A stretch of DNA of 64,000 bases from an uncultured Phascolarctobacterium sp. GTDB lineage: Bacteria; Bacillota; Negativicutes; Acidaminococcales; Acidaminococcaceae. Below the pieces are notes generated by a model, which was not told the origin of the DNA, made no database searches, and saw only the letters and a list, made by a program, of their open reading frames with translations. The stretch covers positions 301,589 through 365,588 of the forward strand of contig NZ_CAAGLX010000011.1 in assembly GCF_900770955.1 (NCBI RefSeq), read 5' to 3'. Position 1 is the stretch's first letter. Each line of letters starts with the position of its first letter. The position numbers were made by a program, and so were the translations under genes. Shown one piece after another: positions 10,299-17,698 of this stretch.

Positions 10299-10552
10299 GT
10301 GCTCACTCCTTTGATATATTTCTCATACTTTTTATAATAATTTTTCTATTAGCGGTAGCTAACTGAGGCCTAAAAAATTAAGCAATAGCGTATAAATTTT
10401 TCTTTTGCGAAGAATGGCAAAATTTCCGCAGAAATATTTTTGGCAATTGCTACTTTTTTTACTTGCAATAAATTATAACATATGATAAGCTATTCACACA
10501 AGATATTTTTTAAAATAAAATTTAGTGCGAATAAACAAGGGAGATAGATAGA

Positions 10553-11860
10553 GTGAACCTGCTGACTGATAGGGAATACTTGGGGCTGACGGTACCGTTT
10601 ATGCTGTCGACAATGACGCAGCCTTTGATGGGTGCGGTAAATACGGCAGTAATGGGGCAGCTTCCTGACCCTAAATATATTGCTGCAGTTTCTCTAGGCG
10701 CTATTTTGTTCAACAATTTATATTGGTTATTTGGTTTTTTACGTGTGAGTACTACCGGTTATGCGGCACAGGCCTTTGGCGCTGCCGATAAAAGACTTGG
10801 TATGCTCGCCTTTTTTAAGCCCTTGGTTCTGGCAATGCTGATAAGTGCCTGCTGCATTTTGTTTCAAAAGCCGATTTTGGAACTGTATTTGGCTATGATT
10901 GGCGCTGCACCGGAGGTCAACGAGCTGTGCCGCGATTATTATTACATCCTTATCTGGGGTGCACCGCTGGTGTTGGGCAATTATGTGGCCTTGGGCTGGC
11001 TCATGGGGCAGACACGGGTGCGGGCGAGTGTGTTTATGCAGGTTTCCATGAACGTGCTGAACATGGCATTGAGTATCTGGTTTGTTTTTTGGCTGCATAT
11101 GGATATTACGGGAGTGGCTCTTGCTACCTTGCTCAGCCAGCTTTACGGCGGTATCCTGAGCGTAGTACTGATGTACTATTACGGTGATTTTGATTACAAG
11201 GCGTTGCCTTGGAGCGAGCTGCTGGATTGGCGTGAGTTTATCGGCATGCTGCAGGTGAATGTCAACCTGATGATTCGCACAGCCTGCCTTCTGACTGTAA
11301 ATAACATTATTGCGGCAGTCGGAGCTTCCTTCGGTACTGTGGTGCTGGCAGCCAACGCTGTACTGCTGCAGCTCAAGGATATAATGAGCTACCTGATTGA
11401 TGGTATGGCGAACGGCGCGGCGATTTTCAGCGGCCGTGCGGTAGGTGCAAAGAACGGCAAGCTGTTTGCCGCTACCATAAAAATGACCTTCAAATGGCTG
11501 GTAGTGCTGGCCGCTATTCTGATGCTCGGCTATCATCTGGGCAATGAATTTTTCATCCGCCTGTTTACCAATATTGAAGAGGTCGTATCGATGGCTATGA
11601 CCTACAATGTTTTCGTTTTGTTCTATCCTGTCTGCGCCGGTATCGGCATGGTGCTTTACGGAGTTTTCTGCGGAGCTACCAGAACCGCACCGGTACGCAA
11701 CATGATGCTGATGGCGCTCTTGGTATTTTACCTTTTGCAGTGGCAGCTGGTGCCGCTTTGGGGTAACAGCGGACTGTGGCTGGCCTTGCTAGGCTTTATG
11801 CTGTCTCAGTCAATAATACTTTTATTCTATTTGTCTTCTTTGAAAAGAAAGTTTGCCTAA
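10553..11860 (+). CDS. MATE-family efflux transporter
   Basis: A 435-residue protein with about twelve membrane segments in two similar halves, typical of MatE (MATE) cation-coupled exporters. Family landmarks are the N-terminal LGLTVPFMLSTMTQPLMGAV and the segment following it (VNTAVMGQLPDPKYIAAVSLG), as well as AVGAKNGKLF in the second half. It begins with GTG and a GGGAGA site. The 254 bp upstream are AT-rich and hold a TTAGC-GGTA-GCTAA dyad at 10349-10362 but no clear promoter. The exported compound is unknown. Confidence 0.9.
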   Translation: MNLLTDREYLGLTVPFMLSTMTQPLMGAVNTAVMGQLPDPKYIAAVSLGAILFNNLYWLFGFLRVSTTGYAAQAFGAADKRLGMLAFFKPLVLAMLISACCILFQKPILELYLAMIGAAPEVNELCRDYYYILIWGAPLVLGNYVALGWLMGQTRVRASVFMQVSMNVLNMALSIWFVFWLHMDITGVALATLLSQLYGGILSVVLMYYYGDFDYKALPWSELLDWREFIGMLQVNVNLMIRTACLLTVNNIIAAVGASFGTVVLAANAVLLQLKDIMSYLIDGMANGAAIFSGRAVGAKNGKLFAATIKMTFKWLVVLAAILMLGYHLGNEFFIRLFTNIEEVVSMAMTYNVFVLFYPVCAGIGMVLYGVFCGATRTAPVRNMMLMALLVFYLLQWQLVPLWGNSGLWLALLGFMLSQSIILLFYLSSLKRKFA

Positions 11861-11869
11861 GCAACCATT

Positions 11870-11912
11870 TTGCAACAAATTTGTTGCAATTTATGAGAAC
11901 TAGTGTTATTAT
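11870..11912 (+). promoter_or_regulatory. promoter of the B12-riboswitch operon overlapping a 20-bp palindrome
   Basis: TTGCAA at 11884-11889 and TATTAT at 11907-11912 are separated by 17 bp. The -35 box is the right end of a perfect 20-bp palindrome, TTGCAACAAA/TTTGTTGCAA at 11870-11889, which may be an operator or the weak 3' hairpin of the MATE gene. Confidence 0.6.
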
Positions 11913-11977
11913 AAATTTATAAGTGTTAGCTTATTCTTTTTTGCCGATATAAGGAACTTTTACAAATCTATACTCTT

Positions 11978-12079
11978 CTGAGGTGCCTGCCTATGCAGGT
12001 AATAATCGGAATACGGTGCAAATCCGTAGCGGTCAAGCCACTGTGATGCCGCAAGGCTAAGTCAGGTTGATTTCCTCAG
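11978..12079 (+). promoter_or_regulatory. cobalamin riboswitch
   Basis: The conserved B12 aptamer core is present in order: AGGTGCC at 11981, GGAATACGGTGCAAATCCG, then GCCACTGTGA (the B12 box core) and AAGTCAGG. The closing P1 helix is CTGAGG at 11978-11983 with CCTCAG at 12074-12079. It is followed by a strong terminator and the ABC transporter genes. Established knowledge: adenosylcobalamin binding usually favours termination, so transport genes would be expressed when B12 is scarce. Confidence 0.92.
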
Positions 12080-12114
12080 TTGATATATTCCTGCTAGCGA
12101 CGGAAATATATATA

Positions 12115-12180
12115 ATTACAATTGTGCACATTGTAATATGTACCTTTTCTGCGCTCTTTTGCAGGAAGGGTAAATTTTTT
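12115..12180 (+). terminator. expression platform: hairpin plus intrinsic terminator
   Basis: A perfect ATTACAAT/ATTGTAAT hairpin (12115-12137) is followed by a 12-bp stem, TACCTTTTCTGC at 12141-12152 with GCAGGAAGGGTA at 12161-12172, and then AATTTTTT. It ends 17 bp before the first transporter gene, so read-through must be controlled by the upstream riboswitch. Confidence 0.85.
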
Positions 12181-12197
12181 GATGGAGATGATGTGCT

Positions 12198-13139
12198 TTG
12201 ACGAAAAAGCAGCTTCTGTCCCGACTGGGGCAGATCATCCTCGTCCTCTTGGGCATCAGCTTTATTACTTTTGCTTTGGTAATGCTGGCCCCTGGCGATG
12301 TAGCTCGTCAGATGATTGCAGGTAACGAGGATATTATTGTTAGTCAGGCCGAAATTGATGCACTGCGTGCAGAATTAGGTCTTGACAAGCCCTTCTTCTT
12401 CCAATATTTGGATTGGTTGGGCCGTGCGCTGCATGGCAACCTCGGTTTCTCCTTTATGGCTAAAAAGCCTGTTGTTGAGGAGCTGTTCGAGCGTCTGCCC
12501 GGTACTATCCTATTGTCTCTGGCTTCCATTGCAATGATGTTGGTGGTATCTATTCCTGCCGGCATTTATTCCGCAGTTAAGCGCGGTGGCTGGTTTGACT
12601 ATGTAGTACGCAGCTTTACTTTCCTTGGCGTATCAATGCCGGGCTTTTGGGTTGGCTTGATGCTGCTGTGGATTTTTGGTCTGCAACTTGACCTGTTGCC
12701 TATTGTCGGCGGTACGATTGGTGTTGACACGATTATCCTGCCTGCGGCAACGTTGGCCTTTGCAATGTCTTCCAAGTACACACGTCAGGTGCGTGCTGCT
12801 ATTCTGGAAGAGCTGCATCAGGACTATGTTGTCGGTGCACGCGCGCGTGGTATGAGTGAAAGCCATATTCTGTGGAAAGAGGTTCTTCCGAATGCTCTGT
12901 TGCCGCTGATTACGCTTTTAGGTCTGTCTTTAGGTAACCTTCTGGGTGGTGCTGCGGTTATCGAGATTGTTTTCCAATGGCCCGGCCTTGGCCGTCTGGC
13001 AATTGAAGCAATTACCTACCGTGATTTCCAGCTGGTACAAGGTGTTGTTGTGTGGATTGCGTTGATGTATATGGTTATCAACCTCATTGTTGATATCTCT
13101 TATAACTATCTTGATCCGCGTCTGAGAAAGGTAAGGTAA
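12198..13139 (+). CDS. ABC transporter permease, NikB/DppB type
   Basis: A 313-residue inner-membrane permease with six segments. It shows the N-terminal DppB pattern (LILVLLGISFITFALVMLAPGD) in which APGD is typical, and the EAA loop around GARARGMSESHILWKEVLPNALLPLITLLG. I chose the TTG start with GGAG ten bases upstream, immediately after the riboswitch terminator; nearby ATG codons are out of frame. It is first in a five-gene operon: permease, permease, binding protein, two ATPases. Control by a B12 riboswitch favours cobalt or nickel as cargo, although peptides remain possible for this family. Confidence 0.9.
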   Translation: MTKKQLLSRLGQIILVLLGISFITFALVMLAPGDVARQMIAGNEDIIVSQAEIDALRAELGLDKPFFFQYLDWLGRALHGNLGFSFMAKKPVVEELFERLPGTILLSLASIAMMLVVSIPAGIYSAVKRGGWFDYVVRSFTFLGVSMPGFWVGLMLLWIFGLQLDLLPIVGGTIGVDTIILPAATLAFAMSSKYTRQVRAAILEELHQDYVVGARARGMSESHILWKEVLPNALLPLITLLGLSLGNLLGGAAVIEIVFQWPGLGRLAIEAITYRDFQLVQGVVVWIALMYMVINLIVDISYNYLDPRLRKVR

Positions 13140-13145
13140 GAGCAG

Positions 13146-13982
13146 ATGGAAACAATTATTAATGGTTTTAAAACCAACCGTGCTTTTGCCGTAACCTCAG
13201 TTCTGGTATTGGTGCTGATTGCTATTGCTTTTGCTGCACCTGTTCTTGCTCCGTATGACCCGACTCATGCAACGATGCAGGATGCTTTTTTGGCACCTGG
13301 CGGAAGCCATTTGTTCGGCACAGATAAGCTGGGCCGTGACTGCTTCAGCCGTGTACTTTATGGTGCGCGTGCTTCCCTGAGCGGTGTATTGTTCCTGGTA
13401 GCCAGCGTATTTATCGTTGGTACTTCTATGGGTGTTATTTCCGGTTATTTCGGTGGTAAAGTTGATATGGTTATCATGCGTATCTCCGATATGATGATTT
13501 CCTTCCCTGGTATGATTCTGGCTATCGCTGTTGCCGGTATTATGGGTGGCAGCCTTGTAAACGCCGTAATCGCGCTGACGATTGTAAGCTGGACAAAATA
13601 TGCGCGTTTATCCCGCAGCTTGGTACTGCAGATTAAACGTCGTGACTATGTAGAAGCAGCAATCGTTAATGGCGGTACCTCGCCGCATATTCTGTGGGTA
13701 CATATCCTGCCCAATATTTTGCCGATGATGGTTATCACCGCAGCAGCAGATATCGGTGCTCTGATGATGGAGCTTGCAGGTCTGTCCTTCCTGGGCTTCG
13801 GCAGCCAACCGCCTGCTCCTGAATGGGGCCTGATGCTGAATGAAGGCCGTCAGCAGCTGCAGACGGCACCGTGGCTGATGTTCTTCCCCGGTTTGGCAAT
13901 CTTTGTTACCGTTATGATTTTCAACCTTTGGGGCGATAATCTGCGTGATGTGCTTGACCCACGTAATGACGTACAGGATTAA
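13146..13982 (+). CDS. ABC transporter permease, NikC/DppC type
   Basis: A 278-residue partner permease. The N-terminal segment reads FAAPVLAPYDPTHA and HLFGTDKLGRDCFSRVLYGAR, the signature of DppC/NikC proteins, and the EAA loop is near YVEAAIVNGGTSPHILWVHI. The C-terminal FLGFGSQPPAPEWGLMLNEG is also characteristic. It starts six bases after the preceding stop, so the two are translated together. It forms the heterodimeric channel with the product of the upstream gene. Confidence 0.92.
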   Translation: METIINGFKTNRAFAVTSVLVLVLIAIAFAAPVLAPYDPTHATMQDAFLAPGGSHLFGTDKLGRDCFSRVLYGARASLSGVLFLVASVFIVGTSMGVISGYFGGKVDMVIMRISDMMISFPGMILAIAVAGIMGGSLVNAVIALTIVSWTKYARLSRSLVLQIKRRDYVEAAIVNGGTSPHILWVHILPNILPMMVITAAADIGALMMELAGLSFLGFGSQPPAPEWGLMLNEGRQQLQTAPWLMFFPGLAIFVTVMIFNLWGDNLRDVLDPRNDVQD

Positions 13983-14007
13983 TTATTTTTGCTTTAGTTT
14001 TTGATAT

Positions 14008-14025
14008 CCGGCAGAAGTCTGCCGG
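14008..14025 (+). promoter_or_regulatory. short hairpin upstream of the binding-protein gene
   Basis: CCGGCAGA at 14008-14015 pairs with TCTGCCGG at 14018-14025 in the 76-bp gap inside the ABC operon. It has no U tract and may shape the ratio of binding protein to permease. Confidence 0.4.
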
Positions 14026-14058
14026 TTTAAATGAGTATATGAAATGGAGAGATGACAA

Positions 14059-15624
14059 ATGAAAAAAATGTTTAAGGCTACCGCAGCAGCGGCTATGATC
14101 GGTTTACTGGCATTTGCGGCAGCAGGCTGTGGTGGCGACAAAAAAGCTGAGCACAAGGAAGTTGTAAAATTTGGTGTTACCAACTTCGCTGACTCCCTGG
14201 AAACTACCGATAACTACTTTGGCTGGGTTGTAATGCGTTACGGCCTGGGCGAATGCCTGGTTAAATTCGATAAAAAAATGAATGCTGTTCCTTGGCTGGC
14301 TGATAAATGGACCATTTCTGATGATAAACTGACCTGGACCTTCCACATCAACGATAAAGCTTGCTTCTCCAACGGCACCAAACTGACCGGTGAGTTGGCA
14401 GCAGCTTCTATCCAACGTACCTTTGAAAAAGCAGCTCGCGCAAAATCCATGTTCCAATATGAATCTATCAAAGGTGAAGGCCAAAACGTAATTATCAAAA
14501 CCAAGACTCCGGTACCGACTCTGCCCGGTATGCTCGGTGATCCTCTGTTCATCATCGTTGATACCCAAACCATTAAAGACCGCGATACCGCAAAACAAGG
14601 CGCTATCTGCACCGGTCCTTATGCAGTAAAATCCTACAGCAAAGCTAAAGCTGAAATGGTTAGAAACGAAAAATACTGGGATGGCGCAGTTCCGTTCAAA
14701 GAGGTTGATATCCTGACCATCGACGATCCTAACACCCGTGCTATGGCTCTGCAAAAAGGCGAAATCGACTTCGCTATTAACATTGCAGCAGGCGACCTGC
14801 AGCTGTTCAAAGATAAAAACAAATACAACATCTCCAATATCGCTTCCCTGCGTGACGTACTTGCTCGTCTGAATGTACGTCCGGATAAACCGTTGGGCGA
14901 TATCAAAGTCCGCGAAGCTCTGCTGCGTTCTCTGGACCGCGTAACCTACAACAAGGTTCTGCTGAAAGACACCTTCGTTCCCGGTGGTCCGTATCTGCCG
15001 CCTTCTGTTGACTACGGTTATGATGAACTGTACAAATACGATAAAAACCAATACAATGTTGAAAGCGCTAAAAAGCTGCTTGCTGAAGCTGGCTGGAAAG
15101 ATACAAACGGCGACGGCTTTGTTGATAAAGACGGCAAAAACCTGGAACTGAACTTCGTATTCTACAGCGGCCGTGCTGAGCTGCCTCTGTATGCAGAAGC
15201 TACTCAGGCTGATGCTAAGAAAGTCGGCATTAAAGTTAACCTGAAGAACGTTGACTACAACGTACTGGATGGTATCGGCCGTAAAGGTGATTATGACCTG
15301 CTGATTTCCAACGTACTGACTCTGCAGGCTGGCGATCCTGAAGTATTCATGAACATGTACCTCAAGACCGGTCAAGAACAGAACGGTTCCGGTTACAGCA
15401 ATCCGAAATTTGATGCTCTGTCCGATAAACTGGGCGTAGAATTTGACCCGGCTAAACGTCGTGAGCTGGTTATCGAAATGCAAAAACTTATCCTCGACGA
15501 CGCAGCTTCCCTGGTATTCGGTCATCCGCAAACCAACATGGTTTCCAACAAATCTATTGCTAACGCAGAAATCCTGCCTTGCGATTACTACTGGCTGACC
15601 AAAGATATCAAATCTGCTAACTAA
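14059..15624 (+). CDS. ABC transporter substrate-binding lipoprotein, NikA/DppA family
   Basis: A 521-residue family 5 solute-binding protein. The lipoprotein signal ends AAAGC. The mature N terminus (TNYFGWVVMRYGLGE-like segment and PWLADKW) resembles nickel-type binding proteins of the SBP_bac_5 family, and the C-terminal part includes DANGDG-like NGDGFVDKDGKNLEL. GGAG lies upstream of the start. It is the third gene of the operon behind the cobalamin riboswitch. I infer a cobalt, nickel or metallophore ligand from regulation and family resemblance; direct metal-binding residues cannot be assigned from sequence alone. Confidence 0.88.
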   Translation: MKKMFKATAAAAMIGLLAFAAAGCGGDKKAEHKEVVKFGVTNFADSLETTDNYFGWVVMRYGLGECLVKFDKKMNAVPWLADKWTISDDKLTWTFHINDKACFSNGTKLTGELAAASIQRTFEKAARAKSMFQYESIKGEGQNVIIKTKTPVPTLPGMLGDPLFIIVDTQTIKDRDTAKQGAICTGPYAVKSYSKAKAEMVRNEKYWDGAVPFKEVDILTIDDPNTRAMALQKGEIDFAINIAAGDLQLFKDKNKYNISNIASLRDVLARLNVRPDKPLGDIKVREALLRSLDRVTYNKVLLKDTFVPGGPYLPPSVDYGYDELYKYDKNQYNVESAKKLLAEAGWKDTNGDGFVDKDGKNLELNFVFYSGRAELPLYAEATQADAKKVGIKVNLKNVDYNVLDGIGRKGDYDLLISNVLTLQAGDPEVFMNMYLKTGQEQNGSGYSNPKFDALSDKLGVEFDPAKRRELVIEMQKLILDDAASLVFGHPQTNMVSNKSIANAEILPCDYYWLTKDIKSAN

Positions 15625-15649
15625 TAATTTACAAAGAAGGTAACGCTTA

Positions 15650-16444
15650 ATGCTACTTGAAGTAAAAGATTTAGACATCAGCTACGGTGACAAGCTCACC
15701 GTAACCGGTGCCAGCTTAGAATTGGATAAGGGCGAGATTATGTCCATCGTCGGCGAGTCCGGCAGTGGCAAGACTACCGTTATCCGCGCTATTATGGGTT
15801 GCCTGCCTGGTGCCGGCCGCGTTAGTCGCGGCAGCATCATCTTTGACGGCAAGGATGTATTGCAAAATACCCCTGATGAATGGCGCAAAATGTATGGCAG
15901 TGAGATGTCCATGATTTTCCAGGACAGCGGCAACATGATTAATCCTATCCGCCGTATCGGCCAACAGTTCATTGACTACGTTCAGGCGCATCAGCCTGAC
16001 AAGTCTAAGGACCAGGCTTATAAGATGTGCTGTGATATGCTGACTAACGTGCGTCTGCCGAACCCGGAAAATATCATGAACAGCTATCCGTTTGAGCTGT
16101 CCGGTGGTATGCGTCAGCGTGTAGGTATCGCTATGGCTATGATTTTCAGCCCGAAAATTCTCCTGGCCGATGAACCTACCAGTGCTTTGGACGTAACTAC
16201 TCAGGCGCAGATTATCCGCCAAATTGTTGATATCCGTAACGAATATGGCGTTGCCGTTATCATGGTTACACATAACCTGGGCGTTGCTTCCTATGTATCC
16301 AACAAGCTGATGGTTATGAAGGGCGGTCATGTTGTGGAATATGGCAAGCGTGAGGACGTTATTGCTAATCCGCAGGATGATTATACAAAACAACTGCTGA
16401 GGGCAGTTCCGGTCATAGGAGGTAAAACATATTATGAGCAATAA
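15650..16444 (+). CDS. ABC transporter ATP-binding protein, NikD/DppD type
   Basis: A 264-residue ATPase with Walker A GESGSGKT, Q-loop MIFQDSGNMINP, signature LSGGMRQRVG and Walker B ILLADEPTSALD followed by the H-loop VTHNLGVA. It energises the two upstream permeases together with the second ATPase, whose start overlaps its end by 11 bp. Its length is shorter than typical DppD (about 325), lacking the C-terminal Cys-rich oligopeptide-transporter extension, as is seen in NikD proteins. Confidence 0.92.
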   Translation: MLLEVKDLDISYGDKLTVTGASLELDKGEIMSIVGESGSGKTTVIRAIMGCLPGAGRVSRGSIIFDGKDVLQNTPDEWRKMYGSEMSMIFQDSGNMINPIRRIGQQFIDYVQAHQPDKSKDQAYKMCCDMLTNVRLPNPENIMNSYPFELSGGMRQRVGIAMAMIFSPKILLADEPTSALDVTTQAQIIRQIVDIRNEYGVAVIMVTHNLGVASYVSNKLMVMKGGHVVEYGKREDVIANPQDDYTKQLLRAVPVIGGKTYYEQ

Positions 16445-17414
16445 TGAAAGACCAGCCTATGAACGTGCTAAACTGGTACTGGAAATTAACCACCTTACCA
16501 AAAAATTCGCAGTTGACGGCGGCAAGTTTTTGACTGCCTGCAATGACATCAACCTGCGTGCATACGAAGGCCGTACCTTGGGCATCATCGGTGAATCCGG
16601 CTGCGGCAAGAGTACTCTTGTGCGTACTCTGCTGCGTATTCACCCTGCTACCAGCGGTGAAGCAATTTTCGAAGGCCATGATTTGATGCAGTCCAAGGGT
16701 GAACAGCTGCGTCAGGACAGAAAGAACATCCAGATGGTGTTCCAGGATCCTACTGCTGCCTTCAATCCGAAGATGCTTGTTAAGGATATCCTCACCGAGC
16801 CTTTGAAAAACTTCGGCCTGATTAAAAACAGCGAGGTAGATGCCAAAGCAGCAGAGCTGCTGGAAATGGTTGAGCTGCCTGCTGAATTCAAGGACCGCTA
16901 TCCGCACAGCATGTCCGGCGGTCAGCGTCAGCGTCTGGGCATTGCCCGCGCTCTGGCACTGGAACCGAAGATTATCGTGTGCGACGAAGCGACCAGTGCG
17001 CTGGACGTTTCTGTACAGGAAAAAATCTGCGAGCTGCTGTGCCGCATTCAAAAAGAAAAAAATATTACCTATCTGTTCATTGCCCATGACCTCGGTCTGG
17101 TAGATCTGATGTGCCATCAGGTTGCGGTAATGTACTTGGGTAACGTAGTAGAATGGCTGGAGCACGGCCGCATTGCAGAACAGTGCAAGCATCCGTACAC
17201 CAAGGCGCTTATGGGTGCTGTATTTAAGGTAGACTTCAAGCCGGGTGAAAAGATTGAGCCGTTGGAAGGCGAAATCCCGAGTCCGCTGGACCTGCCGCCT
17301 GGATGCCCGTTTGCCAGCCGCTGCGAGCACTGCACCGAGCATTGCGTACAGGTTAAGCCTGAGCTGAAAGAGGTTGAGCACGGCCATTGGGTTGCCTGCC
17401 ATCTGTTTGACTAA
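16434..17414 (+). CDS. ABC transporter ATP-binding protein, NikE/DppF type
   Basis: A 326-residue ATPase with Walker A GESGCGKS, Q-loop MVFQDPTAAFNP, signature MSGGQRQRLG and Walker B IIVCDEATSALD, then H-loop IAHDLGLV. The C-terminal extension carries the CPFASRC motif common in oligopeptide/nickel ATPases. It overlaps the previous gene by 11 bp and is the last gene of the operon, followed by an intrinsic terminator at 17485. Confidence 0.92.
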   Translation: MSNNERPAYERAKLVLEINHLTKKFAVDGGKFLTACNDINLRAYEGRTLGIIGESGCGKSTLVRTLLRIHPATSGEAIFEGHDLMQSKGEQLRQDRKNIQMVFQDPTAAFNPKMLVKDILTEPLKNFGLIKNSEVDAKAAELLEMVELPAEFKDRYPHSMSGGQRQRLGIARALALEPKIIVCDEATSALDVSVQEKICELLCRIQKEKNITYLFIAHDLGLVDLMCHQVAVMYLGNVVEWLEHGRIAEQCKHPYTKALMGAVFKVDFKPGEKIEPLEGEIPSPLDLPPGCPFASRCEHCTEHCVQVKPELKEVEHGHWVACHLFD

Positions 17415-17484
17415 TATAGTCTTGAAGCGATATGCGTAAGCATAGAGCCTCTTTGAAAGTAATTTTCTCCATCAATTTCTATAG

Positions 17485-17515
17485 TGGGTACGGCGAATGC
17501 TGTACCCATTTTTTT
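17485..17515 (+). terminator. intrinsic terminator after the ABC operon
   Basis: TGGGTACGGC at 17485-17494 pairs with GCTGTACCCA at 17499-17508 around a GAAT loop, followed by seven T. Confidence 0.9.
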
Positions 17516-17545
17516 CTTAGGAATTTTTATCACTAATTTTACGAG

Positions 17546-17579
17546 TGAGTATTGACTCATACGTTATTTGTGTTATAAT
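17546..17579 (+). promoter_or_regulatory. promoter and ArsR-type operator-like site of the metal ATPase gene
   Basis: TTGACT at 17552-17557 and TATAAT at 17574-17579 are 16 bp apart. The -35 box is inside TGAG (17546-17549)-N6-CTCA (17556-17559), a dyad close to the TGAA-N6-TTCA sites of ArsR/SmtB metal sensors, so metal-dependent derepression is likely. The spacer then runs to the start at 17699. Confidence 0.6.
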
Positions 17580-17639
17580 ATAGATAGCTAAAAATTTACT
17601 GAAAGGTGTTGTCACCTTTCCTATTATTTTTTACATTAT

Positions 17640-17659
17640 ATATGAATAGATACTCATAT
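17640..17659 (+). promoter_or_regulatory. second ArsR-type operator-like site
   Basis: ATATGAATA at 17640-17648 and TACTCATAT at 17651-17659 match at eight of nine positions and contain TGAA-N6-CTCA. It lies between the promoter and the ribosome binding site of the ATPase gene. Confidence 0.5.
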
Positions 17660-17698
17660 GAAGAGTGAGACAACCTGAAAAGAAAGGTGGTAGATACA

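Noticed and set aside
14104..15678. 524-codon open frame on the minus strand
   Set aside because: It is antisense to the whole binding-protein gene, has low-complexity Phe/Gln-rich translation and no ribosome binding site. It is a shadow of codon bias.
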